A stretch of 64,000 nucleotides of DNA from Siphonodentalium dalli (lineage: Eukaryota > Mollusca > Scaphopoda > Gadilida > Siphonodentaliidae), in the NCBI GenBank assembly GCA_032622095.1, contig CP136067.1, forward strand, positions 51,933,899 to 51,997,898. The letters are read 5' to 3'. The notes below the pieces were generated by a model, which saw only the letters and a list, made by a program, of their open reading frames with translations, was not told where the DNA came from and did not search any database. The translations under genes and the position numbers were made by a program. This document shows positions 10,209 to 20,167 of this stretch, piece after piece (the stretch's first letter is position 1; the number at the start of each line of letters is the position of its first letter).

Positions 10209-10577
10209 GCAGAATGAGGTCCCCAGATGGTGAATTCAGAGACGCTATCCTGGAAGGTGGGCTAGCATCACAAAATTCACCCTCTGAGAACTCAATCTGC
10301 AATGGGACACCTAGGATCAGATTGAATTTCCCCCAGTTGAAGTTGGTGATGTTCACCCATTAGTCAACTCGATTATGGATTTTATCTTCTGCAAATTAGA
10401 GGATACAGAAACTTCCCAGAAGGGTAAAAGTTACTAAAAAACAATCTTAATTTGAGATTATATACTTCCCAGAAGATGAGGCTAGCAGAATGAGGTACAC
10501 AGAGGGTGAATTTGGTGATGCTAGTCCACTCTGAAGGATAGCATCACTAAATTCACCCTCTGGGGACCTCATTCTGC
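10209..10577. repeat. Two GCAGAATGAGGTCCCC hairpins (unit A)
   Basis: First hairpin 10209-10300, second 10485-10577. In the second, gcagaatgaggtacacagag... pairs with ...ctctggggacctcattctgc over about 39 bases per arm. The two share their arms and are separated by 184 bp containing acttcccagaag twice. The same family occurs in L1 at 720-812. Confidence 0.8.
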
Positions 10578-10808
10578 ATATGATCTCCTGTGTTATTCAT
10601 CCGTTTGTACTGAAATTTTGAACAAATTGAGAACATGGTAAATGCGGAACATTGTGGAAGTTAATTACCCCCATGGTTTTCTAACCTTCTTGTGAATGTT
10701 GCTTGATTGAAAATATTACCATTTTTAAAAACCACACATTCAACTTTGACGCTCAACAACGTCGCAGGTTGATGGGTTAACTGGGAGATCAGTGTTTGCT
10801 AAGTGCCC
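10578..10808. other. Short AT-rich spacer, nothing recognised
   Basis: 231 bp between two hairpin families. No ORF or repeat signal beyond homopolymer differences between A and B (tttttaaaaacc versus ttttaaaaaacc). Confidence 0.5.
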
Positions 10809-10950
10809 GATCCACTGCATTCACTCGAAAGGATCTCTGCCCCGTAAGGTGGACCAAGAAAGAAGTACCGCCTTCAATAAATCTATGGTGGTACCTCTTT
10901 CTTGGTCCATCATATGGGGCAGGGATCCTTTCGAGTGAATGCAGTGGATC
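10809..10950. repeat. 142-bp hairpin, arms of about 64 bases (unit A)
   Basis: Left arm starts gatccactgcattcactcga and the right arm ends with its exact inverse. The arms pair, with few mismatches, through ggtggaccaagaaaga / tctttcttggtccatc to a loop of about 14 bases (ttcaataaatctat). Transcribed in either direction it would form a long stem. Confidence 0.88.
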
Positions 10951-11330
10951 AGACATGGGAGTGGTTCAAAATCATGCCCCTTTGTTCCAAAGCAGGTGTC
11001 TTGAATGATGGATGTTTCACCAAATGTGATAAGAAAACTCTACCATATTTCAAGAAACAGTACTGGCTATGGGAAAGATCGCTTCACATAGCCAGTTTCT
11101 TGAAAATGAGTTTTCTTATCCCATTCGGTGAACAAAGCCATTGTATAAGACTTTCCTTACAGATGGAGGTGTTTGGCTCCAACAGATCTAAGGGTTGGTT
11201 TGCCATACAGAGCAAGATTCCATTATCTAGAGTGAAAACAGAGGACCAGATATGGAGGTGGTTCAAAATAATGCCCCAAAATTCCCACAACGTGACAACT
11301 GGTGAATTTGAAGAAAATCCTAAGCAGTAA
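10902..11330 (+). other. 142-codon ORF across hairpins; not called a gene
   Basis: The longest recurring ORF, found in all six L2 copies. It starts in the right arm of the 10809-10950 hairpin and crosses the 11016-11132 hairpin. I recognise no domain, signal peptide or membrane segment. The four A-versus-B differences inside it (11164, 11194, 11211, 11215) all change the amino acid, which argues against protein constraint. Repetition follows from DNA duplication alone. Confidence 0.3.
11016..11132. repeat. 117-bp imperfect hairpin (unit A)
   Basis: ttcaccaaatgtgataagaa at the left pairs with ttcttatcccattcggtgaa at the right. A second paired block tttcaagaaac...ctggctatg / catagccagtttcttgaaaa lies inside. 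Confidence 0.8.
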
Positions 11331-11366
11331 TGAAGCCAGTGACACTTAACCAACACTGATCAACCA

Positions 11367-11560
11367 GTTACAGTAATGCCCTAAATAATTGACTCCATAA
11401 CCACAGAAGAATTATGGCTCATTTTTCAGGATTTAGTCGAACATATGGCTTGAGAGCTTTCCAATGAATGGCAACAAGCCATATTTCCGACTAAATCCTG
11501 AGAAATTACTTATAATTCTGCTGTGGTTAAGGAGTCGATTATTTTGGGCATTACTGTAAC
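11367..11560. mobile_element. 194-bp GTTACAGTAATGCCC inverted-repeat MITE, long hairpin (unit A)
   Basis: The two halves are near-complete inverses, about 87 bases per arm: gttacagtaatgccctaaat at the left, ending gggcattactgtaac at the right, meeting around gcttgagagctttccaatga. Relatives: compact form 1051-1133, half copy 5918-6026. No clear target duplication was found, so the superfamily is left open. Confidence 0.82.
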
Positions 11561-11847
11561 CAATCAACTCGTGATTATGTTGAGCATCAAAGTTGATTTT
11601 TGAAAATGGCAAATTTTCCAATCAAACATTCAGGATAGAAAACCCTCGGAATAATTAACATCGACAATGTGCTGCATTTATCACGCTCTTAATTCGTTCA
11701 AAATATCGATACGATCAGGTGAATAACACACACAGGGTATTACATGAGAGGTGCATAACTCCATCAGAAATGGTTGGACCAGACCCAAGTTCCATCTTCA
11801 CCTGTATCTTCGTGTGATTAACCCTTTACCCAACAGAATGGCCCTGT

Positions 11848-11916
11848 GCCAATGCATTCTCTTATATATGCGAGTCGACCATAGGTCGCCTCGCATATAT
11901 AAGAGAATGCATTGGC
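11848..11916. repeat. 69-bp hairpin module, left copy in family II MITE (unit A)
   Basis: Base-for-base the same as 1838-1906. Preceded by CCCTGTG, followed by ttaacac. Confidence 0.9.
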
Positions 11917-11995
11917 TTAACACATTAAAAATTATAAAATTGTTAAAGAATGTAAGAAAAAATGGTAAAAAGTGTTAATAAACGATTTTATTTAG

Positions 11996-12064
11996 GCCAA
12001 TGCATTCTCTTATATATGCGAGGCGACCTATGGTCGACTCGCATATATAAGAGAATGCATTGGC
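11996..12064. repeat. 69-bp hairpin module, right inverted copy in family II MITE (unit A)
   Basis: Exact reverse complement of 11848-11916, including the single arm mismatch, followed by CACAGGG. The pair therefore forms a hairpin-within-inverted-repeat structure. Confidence 0.9.
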
Positions 12065-12217
12065 ACAGGGCATAACTGTAACTATCACAATGTGGTCAAG
12101 GAGCCGGTTCCAATGATATCCATATTTGTATGGTTCTATTGAGACAGACCGAAGATATTTTAGGCTGTTGAATCTTTATTTGGCCGGTTTTGGCCGGTTT
12201 GTTGGGTAAAGGGTTAA

Positions 12218-12809
12218 AATAAACATGAGCTGCCACACACATACAGCAAACCCATTCAATCGGAGTCAATCCTATTCGATAGTCCCCATATCATCAGATT
12301 CCAACAACAACATTTTTTTAATGCTGCTTCAGTTATCAGAATCGATTAATTTCCAAAAAAATAATGCTAACCAGTCAACTATAGTATAAAATTGCCCAGA
12401 ACGTGTTATTTATCAACATTTTGTTTAACGAATTTGGCTGGATTATCAAATATCTAACACCCAAATCCACTTGATTTTAGAGTTATAAATCCATCTTCAT
12501 CCGCAATTTGATCCGAGTCCATCGGCTTGACAAATATTTGCCAGGCCACCAAAAATTACATATCGGAGAAATAACAAATTTCAAAAATCTATATCTGATC
12601 ACTCTGAGCTTTGATGGGTGGGTTCCTTGAGTCAAATAAAATATTGTTTACCCCCGAAGTCAAAGAAATAGTAATTTGGGAGCATGAATTCGGATTATGC
12701 ATATTACAAACAAAATATGAAAGTTATTGGATAACTATAACTCAAGATATCATCCTGACAACAAAATAATCAGCAAACTCCAAGTCGAAAAGGGTAAGAA
12801 CACTGTTAG
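12218..12809. other. AT-rich stretch, no gene seen
   Basis: About 590 bp. B, C, D and F lack about 40 bp at its start (ataaacatgagctgccacac region), replaced by ggtact. Nothing else is recognised. Confidence 0.5.
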
Positions 12810-13009
12810 AAATGGTCGGACTGGATCCAAATTTGATATTTACCAAGACTTTCTCATAGGAAGACCATAAACCAATCTTGATGAAATTTTGTCAAATAAT
12901 TCTAGGTAAAAATGGTTGAACCAGATCTAAATGCGAACTTGATCAGTACTTTCTCATATGAAGACCATGTACCATATTTGATAAAATTCTGTAAAATATT
13001 ACTCAAGTT
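12810..13009. repeat. Two 100-bp tandem repeats at the unit tail (unit A)
   Basis: aaatggtcggactggatcca at 12810 and aaatggttgaaccagatcta at 12910, each followed by actttctcata(g/t)gaagaccat. A related fragment (agaaatggttggaccagacc) lies at 11766, just before the family II insertion. The unit then ends with a ggacggatggatggacacgg tail of mollusc-repeat type. Confidence 0.72.
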
Positions 13010-13079
13010 ATTATCCTGACAACAATCTTTTTGGACGGATGGATGGACACGGCTTGGTGACCATTTCTATAATCTCACT

Positions 13080-13561
13080 TTAAAGATACGGGCGGCGTTG
13101 GCTGTGGGTATGCAGTTAAAATATTCACCTCCGTCAAAAACCGCCATAAACAGAAAGAATAGTAAAATGTAGACAGACCTTGTTCTTATACCAATCAGAA
13201 ATATGGCATAAACAGTATGTTATTGTCAAATGTTTTCCTTTGTTATGTATACAAAAGCAAAAAACGTTACGGAATCTAGTTTTTGTTTAAATCCGGATAT
13301 GGTAAACATAAAGAGCGTTATTTATTACTGTTTATTACTATATGGAAATAATAAAGAGCGTTAATATATCATTTGTGTGTGATTAACCAATAGAATTGCG
13401 CTGTGTTATGTAAACAGAAGCAAAACTTCTGTAACACGAGCAGGCTCGTGTTTATGTACACATCGTACGTTTATGTACACCATCGTATGTCTTGACGACA
13501 ATATACTATTTAAGCGCTGATTATGTTTGGCATATGAACAAAACTATATATATTTTAATAT
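13080..13561 (+). mobile_element. Head element of L1 (unit B), 3'-truncated
   Basis: Same truncated head as in A. It has A at 13148 (G in A, C, D and E) and one T fewer in the tgttttcc run, which exclude it as the donor of the C and D heads. Confidence 0.78.
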
Positions 13562-13746
13562 ATGTTAAGTTAGACTGATAAATAGTTTATTAAAATAAAC
13601 TTTTCACCCCCAATTTCATTAACAGGCATATATTGATAACAATTCCTCTTGCTTTACAAAATGTTTAATATGCAGATGACATATTTCAAAATAAATATAT
13701 CTAAAACAATTGGAATTCTACACAAAAAGAACATAACACTTAGTAT

Positions 13747-13997
13747 TTAACACTTTCATGACTGGAGCTTTGTGAAAACCCTGTGCCAATGCATTCTCTT
13801 ATATAGGTATCCCATAGGGAGGCTCGCACATATATAAGAGAATATATTGGCCTAACAAGATTTACCTTGACCTTGCAAGCCTGTGCATTCTCTCATATAT
13901 ATATGCAAGGCTCTCAATGGGAGACTCACATATATAAGAGAACGCACTGGCACATTAACTTTAATGCTGTACCAGCGCAGCTCCAGTCATGAAAGGG
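13747..13997 (+). mobile_element. Family III MITE, both ends present (unit B)
   Basis: Left end TTAA then CACTTTCATGACTGGAGCT. The right end AGCTCCAGTCATGAAAGGG is its inverse with one mismatch. Two degenerate hairpins of the 69-bp type lie inside, near 13787 and 13890. The 3' TTAA is decayed (gata). The CCCTTT-type end and TTAA suggest a piggyBac-like non-autonomous element. Confidence 0.75.
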
Positions 13998-14095
13998 ATA
14001 TACAGGGTTTCCACTATGGGGTCAGGAAGTCTCATTTTGAGTAATTCACCCAAGCCAATTTTCCACCAGGCCTGTAATTATGGTGTCGGACATTT

Positions 14096-14188
14096 GCAGA
14101 AAGAGGTCCCCAGAGGGTGATTTTAGTGACACTACCCTGAACAGTGGGCTAGCATCACCGAATTCATCATCCGGGGACCTCAATCTGC
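14096..14188. repeat. GCAGAATGAGGTCCCC-type hairpin, L1 copy (unit B)
   Basis: Counterpart of 720-812 with a single difference in the left arm (gaaagaggtcccc). Confidence 0.66.
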
Positions 14189-14427
14189 TATGGGAGACCT
14201 AGACACAGATTTAAGTTCCCAGATGGTGAAGATGGTGCAATGCATTGTGTTGTCTGCCAATTTGGGGATATAGAGAAACTGAACTAAAAAAGAAATAGAA
14301 TCAAACTAAAAAAGTAGTTAATTTGGTAATAAAGATACTTTCCAGAGATAATGAGGCCTGTGGAGGGACCTCATTCTGAAAATGTCCGGCACCATATTTT
14401 CAGGCTGCCTGATCATTGTTAACTAAT

Positions 14428-14505
14428 ACAGTAATGCCCTAAGTAATCAACAATGGGCCATAATTCTGCTGTGGTTAAGGAGTCGATTACTTAGGGCATT
14501 AGTGT
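14428..14505. repeat. Compact ACAGTAATGCCCTAA inverted-repeat element (unit B)
   Basis: Same element as 1051-1133 without the internal duplication. Confidence 0.66.
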
Positions 14506-15143
14506 ACATGTATGTAAGTAGAAATTACTTCAAACTAGCCAGCGGATGAATGTCTGATGTTAGCATGTGATGGTAAATCAAGAATATTTCATGGGATAGT
14601 ATCAGGCATCAACATTAATTTAAAATTATAAAATGTTATCCCCGCTTGAAATAGTAACATTTTCAGCATGATTAGTTGGCCCACAATGTCTGTGCCATAC
14701 AATTTCAACCTATTTTTTTTCAGATTCACGATGTTCAAAACACATAATTAGGGCCGGGAATCCTTGTCTTATTATCATATATTTTGGGATTTAAACGGAT
14801 GTGACTCATTTGAACCCCAAAATTAGTATACATAATATGGTAAGAGTTATCTCAAAATATACTTACGCGGGAGATATCTGAACAATTTTTTTTTTATAAA
14901 TTTGAGATTGTTTTGTTTGTGCCAGTCAGTGGTCACACAAAAATTGCACCTGTAGACCATAGGAAGAAAATCTAGACCCGTCGTCCCTCTGAAACATTTA
15001 TGGTGCTACATAATTTTGGTGATAAAAACAAACAGAATGCAATGAGTGAAATTTTAAAATAATTTCCTGTTAAGGTAACCCAATGAACTTTTGCCGGACA
15101 GTCAGTTTCCGAATCCAGAATTTCAATGAATACATTTAATGGC

Positions 15144-15547
15144 TTAACCCTTTCAGTGCCAGGTCCGATTTTTGTATCAACCCATATACCCTGTGCCAAT
15201 GCATTCTCTTATATATGCGAGTAGACCATAGGTCGCCTCGCATATATAAGAGAATGCATTGGCCTAACAATTTTTCATCATTTGTTATTATTTTTCACAA
15301 TTTTTTACAATTTTAATAATTTTTTTCTTATATTCTTTAACAGACTTATGTTGTAGGTTAAGTGCCAGGGAATCTTACGTTTTTCATGGGCATCAAAATT
15401 ATTACTATGAATACTTGGTGATAGTTTTGAGTTATAACATGCCCCTAAGGTTTTATCCAGTAAAATTAAAAAAAATTAAAAAAAAGAAGATTTTACAGAC
15501 CGTAAATTAGGGCCGGTGAGATCGGCCCCTGGCACTGAAAGGGTTAA
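15144..15547. mobile_element. Family I piggyBac-like MITE (unit B)
   Basis: Counterpart of 1787-2192 with intact TTAA ends (15144-15147, 15544-15547). The poly-A run is interrupted (aaattaaaaaaaattaaaaa pattern) and there are several substitutions, in line with A-B divergence. Confidence 0.84.
15195..15263. repeat. 69-bp hairpin module (unit B)
   Basis: Same module as 1838-1906 with a C-to-A change in the left arm (gagtagacc), which adds a second mismatch. Confidence 0.88.
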
Positions 15548-16187
15548 CTAAATATTTATGTTTGGCTGAAACTTGGAATATACCACTAGATGTCTAATGA
15601 CAACTGGCTACATCACAACCCTTAGAGGAAACTCTGGTATATTGTAAATAACAATGGCAATTAGTTACATACTATTAATTAAACATTCAAATCGTTTATC
15701 ACATACAACAACAACATGAACATGTCATCAATCCATCAGCTTTCAAAACCTCAGTTTAACAAAGCTCTCAAATCGCTCAAACCTTTACATGATTATCACT
15801 ATTGTTAACACATTCAGATGACCATGATTCAATCATAAGTGGAGGAGACAGGCCCCTAAAAAATTGTGCATAGTTTGTTCACACGAGTATGATGTCGTCG
15901 CAGATGAAGATATTGTAGGTTCTTCGTAAGCCATGGTTAATCACGTGATTGACAACTCTAAGATCTTTCCATCTACGATTTTTACGTATACACAACTGCG
16001 ATTACGTCGCAAGTGGAGGATTTCGCATCTAAAATCAAACAGTACTTGATATTATTTTTTTACTCGCGATCTTGTCGTGAGCATGCGCAGTCCAACTACC
16101 GGTTACTACATACGACAGAAATAATTCAACTTACGATTGAATCAGGGTCATCTGAACGTTCACTTACAAATGCCGAGCAGTGAGAGA

Positions 16188-16415
16188 GTAACCCTTTCAT
16201 GGCGGAGCTTCGATGGTGCAGCATTAAAGATATACATAGGGAGCCTCGCATATATAAGAGAATGCACTGGCTTAGAAGGGCAAGGTTAATATTGTTAGGC
16301 CAATGTATTCACTTATATATGCGAGGCTCCAATGGGAGACTCAAATATATAAGAGAATGCATTGGCACAGGGTTATTCTCAAAATTTCAGGAAGCTCCAG
16401 TCATGGAATGGTTAC
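16188..16415. mobile_element. Family III MITE, first hairpin arm deleted (unit B)
   Basis: Counterpart of 2833-3083 but about 22 bp shorter. After gcattaaagat the left arm of the first hairpin (cctgtgccagtgcattctta) is missing, so only its right arm remains and it can no longer fold. Confidence 0.67.
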
Positions 16416-17324
16416 CTTTTTATTTACTACATGGATTCTCTTGGCAATTATCAATGTATACATTGGAATGGTCCATTATTCATTTGGAGGGATATTCAGG
16501 AAATATAAGCAGACGACAGACAGACAAAATGATAATTATAAGATTTCAGAAGTATTGCTATTCATTGGAGGGAAATTTTCAAATAAAAAACTCAACAAAC
16601 GACAATGGCCTATGGCCGTATGTTGAACTTATTTTCTGAACATTTCCTGAGGGAATTTCTTATCAGTGAGTATTTAGTAGAGAAAGGGTTAAATCCAGAC
16701 AGTTATTTTCAACAGGTTCCAAATTAAAGATATATTATGTACTTATTCAGGTGCGTGAAACTAGTAAGTTGGTATTCAGGCACTATGCCAACTGGAGGAA
16801 TATAGCATTCTAGTAACATTGCCGAAAATTTCAAACAAATCGACATTACCACTCCAAAGAAAACATCGTCTGAACTACGCGCAATTGTAAATATTTACTT
16901 CTCAATTCAGGACGCAACTATCTGCGATAAGCTAACAAAAACGATTTCGCCATCGAGAGTCACTGTATTTAATTAATATATAAGAATGGCAGTGTTTGTT
17001 TTCAATTTGGATATAATATTTGTAAAAATTACTACTTTGAGCAAGATTATTCTCCCTACCGGAGTGTTTCACACCACTTTAAAATTACAAGAATTTCACT
17101 TGAAATATTTTTCAAAGGACAAAGTAAACAAATCAACTAACAGTTATTTTATATGATATTCCGTTGTGGAATGGCACGCTAATTCAAACAAACTCGTAAT
17201 TAAACAGGTCTGGCACATTCCAAATTCAACTATTATTGTTCAATATGGCTATTTCTATTTAACATGTTCGATAAAAGAGGCATAACCTAAAATCAGATGA
17301 TACAAATATACCTGAAGAATAGTG

Positions 17325-17529
17325 TTAACCCCTTTCATGACTGGAGCTTACTGAAATTTTGCGAAAACCCTGTGCCAATGCATTCTCTTATATATGTGAG
17401 TCGCCCAAAAATACATTGGCCTAACAATATTTGCCACGACCTAACAAGCCAGTACATTCTCTTATATATACGAGGCTCCCTATGGGAGACTCACATATAT
17501 AGGAGAATGCAATGGCACAGGATATTTAA
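17325..17529 (+). mobile_element. Family III MITE, 3' terminus lost (unit B)
   Basis: Counterpart of 3994-4198, with ggcacaggatat in place of ggcgcagggtat at the right edge. Confidence 0.64.
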
Positions 17530-17837
17530 TGTTGTGGATTGACACGCTAATTCAAACAAACTCTTTGTTTACTTTGTCTATAATCACAGTTGCTACAGTT
17601 ATGCCGACAGCTATCTCCCATTGGTGAAATACTTATAATATAATTTGATGATACTAAATATATAAGGAAGCATAAGCTGCCAAATCAGATTTAACAACAT
17701 AATCCTAGTGTTATTTCATTTGCTATGTTAAAAAATAATGAGATTCTAGAAACCCTTTCAACAATGGATATTTTCTATGTCAGCTTTTAATAAGATTGTT
17801 AGGGCATGGTAAAATACGCATGTGGTAATTTCAACAA

Positions 17838-18009
17838 TGGGCCATAACTGAGGTGAAAATTGGCGAGCGGAACCAAAATTCAAACTTGACCTGTATTTTG
17901 GGCTATTAAACCCACAAATCAAATTTCAGTCCATTCAGTTAAGACTTACTAAAGTTATCATCCAGAAAAGAAAAAAAGCGAACAGACGGATGGACGGCTA
18001 TACAGACCA
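17838..18009 (+). repeat. Dispersed GGCCATAACT...GGATGGACGG repeat (unit B)
   Basis: Counterpart of 4507-4678. Confidence 0.48.
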
Positions 18010-19245
18010 ATAACATAATGCATTGTTTTTTTCAACACAGGAGTATATAAATAATCCAAACTGGATTTATTGGTCAAAAGCCCAAAATATTGATGGACAG
18101 ATTACATAATACAATGTTTATTCCAACGGGCATATAAAGAGGGTTTTACCCATTCTCTAAGTCACTCTGAGTCTTTCGTAATCTCATCGACTTGTCATTC
18201 GCAAAAGGCATGAGATCTTATCCCAATTTACATCACACTGTCTTAAGTAAATCATTTAGATTGAACTATTTCATCTTAGTGTAAGTTCTGATTGGCTGTA
18301 GTTACATGGAATCCCAGGGGTCGTAAATAGACTCTCCAAGAGAGGTAATCAGGCCCACTACTGGAATTACCTAACCATAGATGTCAATTTTCCAGATATA
18401 TAGCAAATCAGATATAATGCTAAATAAATAAATATACTGTGTTCTCTGGCACCTCTCTAACCACTGTAAAGAGATTACTCAAAATTGTATTTGCAGTTTT
18501 GACCCAAATTTTCAAAAAGTTTAAAACTCTTCAGATTCTATAATTTATTCACAATAAGAAATTTAGATAGGTTTCTGACATGAGTAAAAGGCGTTGGAGA
18601 ATAGATTTTATACATTGCTTCGAAATTTGTAGGATTTTTTACTAAAAAATTACCCATACATCCATTAATTTCTAGAATTCTTGGGGAACAACTATTAAAA
18701 ATGAAAACAAATTAGCCTCCCTCCCTCATCCAGTTTCCCGTAATACTTGACTAAGAAAACAGGTCTAACATATATGTTTGCATTACCTGATAGTGATAAA
18801 TATTAATCCTTTCTTTAGTCAATAATAATTGACAAGTAATTCCCTTGTTCAGATAATAAGTTTAACAAACAGCTGAACTTATTGCAGGAACATTTCCCAC
18901 CTACTAATAGAAGTCCTTCTGTATTATCTGTTTCTCTGTCTGTTGTCTACTTATGTTTCCTGAACACACCTTCGGATGAATAACAGACCATTCCATGTAC
19001 GATATTATAACTGATGGAAGAGTCCATTTAGTAAAGAAAAGGTTGAAGAGTATTCTAACTTAAATTTTAGGCCCAAAAAACATTATTTGAGTCTCAAAAG
19101 AAGAAAAAAATTCTGAAGGGATGACTTTATTTTAATTTTTTATGTTTTTTTGTGCACATCGTAAGCATGGATCATGATAGCTTCCACCATGATATCTAGT
19201 AATATTTCAGAAAATGTAGAGGGAACTTTGTTTTGCATACACACT

Positions 19246-19355
19246 CATAAGCTTTCCGATGAATGGCAACAAGCCATATTTCCGACTAAATCCTGAAAAG
19301 TTACCCATAATTCTGCTGTGTTTAAGGAGTCAATTAGTTAGGACATTACTGTAAC
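19246..19355. repeat. 3' half of the ACAGTAATGCCC inverted-repeat element (unit B)
   Basis: Counterpart of 5918-6026, retaining gcaacaagcc where A has gcaaaagcc. Confidence 0.63.
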
Positions 19356-19639
19356 AATTACATTGTGCTACCAGTATACCTGTATGACATAGGGATTACC
19401 AATAATGTTCTAACGCCCGTGACTATTCACAATTGTTATTGTTGTCAATAAATTGACACCTCTCCATTATAACATGTGATCGTAAATTTCCTCCAGTGCC
19501 TTTCAATTGTTTTGGAGTTACAATTTATTTTCCAGACTATGATGATTGGCTAATCATTTTCTTCAATGAAGTCATCTACTTAATGTTCTATGTCACTATG
19601 CATATACATGATAGTCAATCTATCAATCAAAGGGATATG

Positions 19640-20167
19640 TTAAAGATACGGGCGGCGTTGGCGGTGGTTATGCTGTTAAAATATTCAGCTCTGTCAAAAA
19701 CTGCCATAAACAGAAATAATAGTGAAATATAGACAGACTTTGTTCTTATACCAATCAGAAATATGGCATAAACAGTATGTTATTGTCAAATGTTTTTCCT
19801 TTGTTATGTAAACAAAAGCAAAAAACGTTACAGAACCTGGCTTTTTTTTTTAGATCCGGATATGGTAAACATAAAGAGCATTATTTGTTACTGTTTTCCT
19901 GATATGGAAATAATAAAGAGCGTTTATATCATTTGTGTGTGATTAACCGATAGAATTGCACAGTGTTAAGTAAACAGAAGCAAAACTTCTGTAACACGAG
20001 CAGGCTCTTGTTTACGTACACCATCGTACGTCTTGACAAAAATATACTATTTACGCTCTGATTATGTTTGGCATAGAACAAAACTTTATATATTTTAATA
20101 TTCCTTCTGTTGATGGCGATTTGAACAAATATGAAATTTCTGCAACGAACGCCGCCCGTGCCTTTAA
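19640..20167 (+). mobile_element. Head element of L2 (unit B), full-length
   Basis: Full element with both TTAA ends (19640-19643, 20164-20167). Variants tttacgctct and catagaac distinguish it from the A copy and are shared with C and D, marking it as the parent of the C body. Confidence 0.72.

Larger units (their letters stand above)
11818..12217. mobile_element. Family II piggyBac-like MITE, unit A-specific insertion
   Basis: 400 bp including TTAA at 11818-11821 and 12214-12217. Ends TTAACCCTTTACCCAACA and its exact inverse. Two 69-bp hairpins lie inside (11848-11916, 11996-12064), flanked outward by CCCTGTG and CACAGGG, and a ggccggttttggccggtttg segment lies near the right end. No ORF of note. 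It is absent from B, C, D and F, where a single TTAA stands (25148, 31489, 37830, 63810), although those copies also differ by a small deletion just downstream. Confidence 0.88.
1..13079. repeat. Long unit A (L1 1-6310 + L2 6311-13079)
   Basis: Long unit of 13,079 bp. L1 and L2 both begin with a copy of the same head element but are otherwise unrelated, apart from shared MITE families. A-type hallmarks against B: an about 300-bp deletion after position 508, a TTAA-flanked insertion at 11818-12217, T at 7290 (tctagaag) where B has A, and a cluster of four substitutions at 11164-11215. No gene was found. Confidence 0.93.

Noticed and set aside
10902-11330. 142-codon ORF conserved in six units as a new gene
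   Set aside because: Conservation follows from DNA duplication. The four differences between unit types are all amino-acid changing, the ORF lies in hairpins, and no domain or signal is recognisable.
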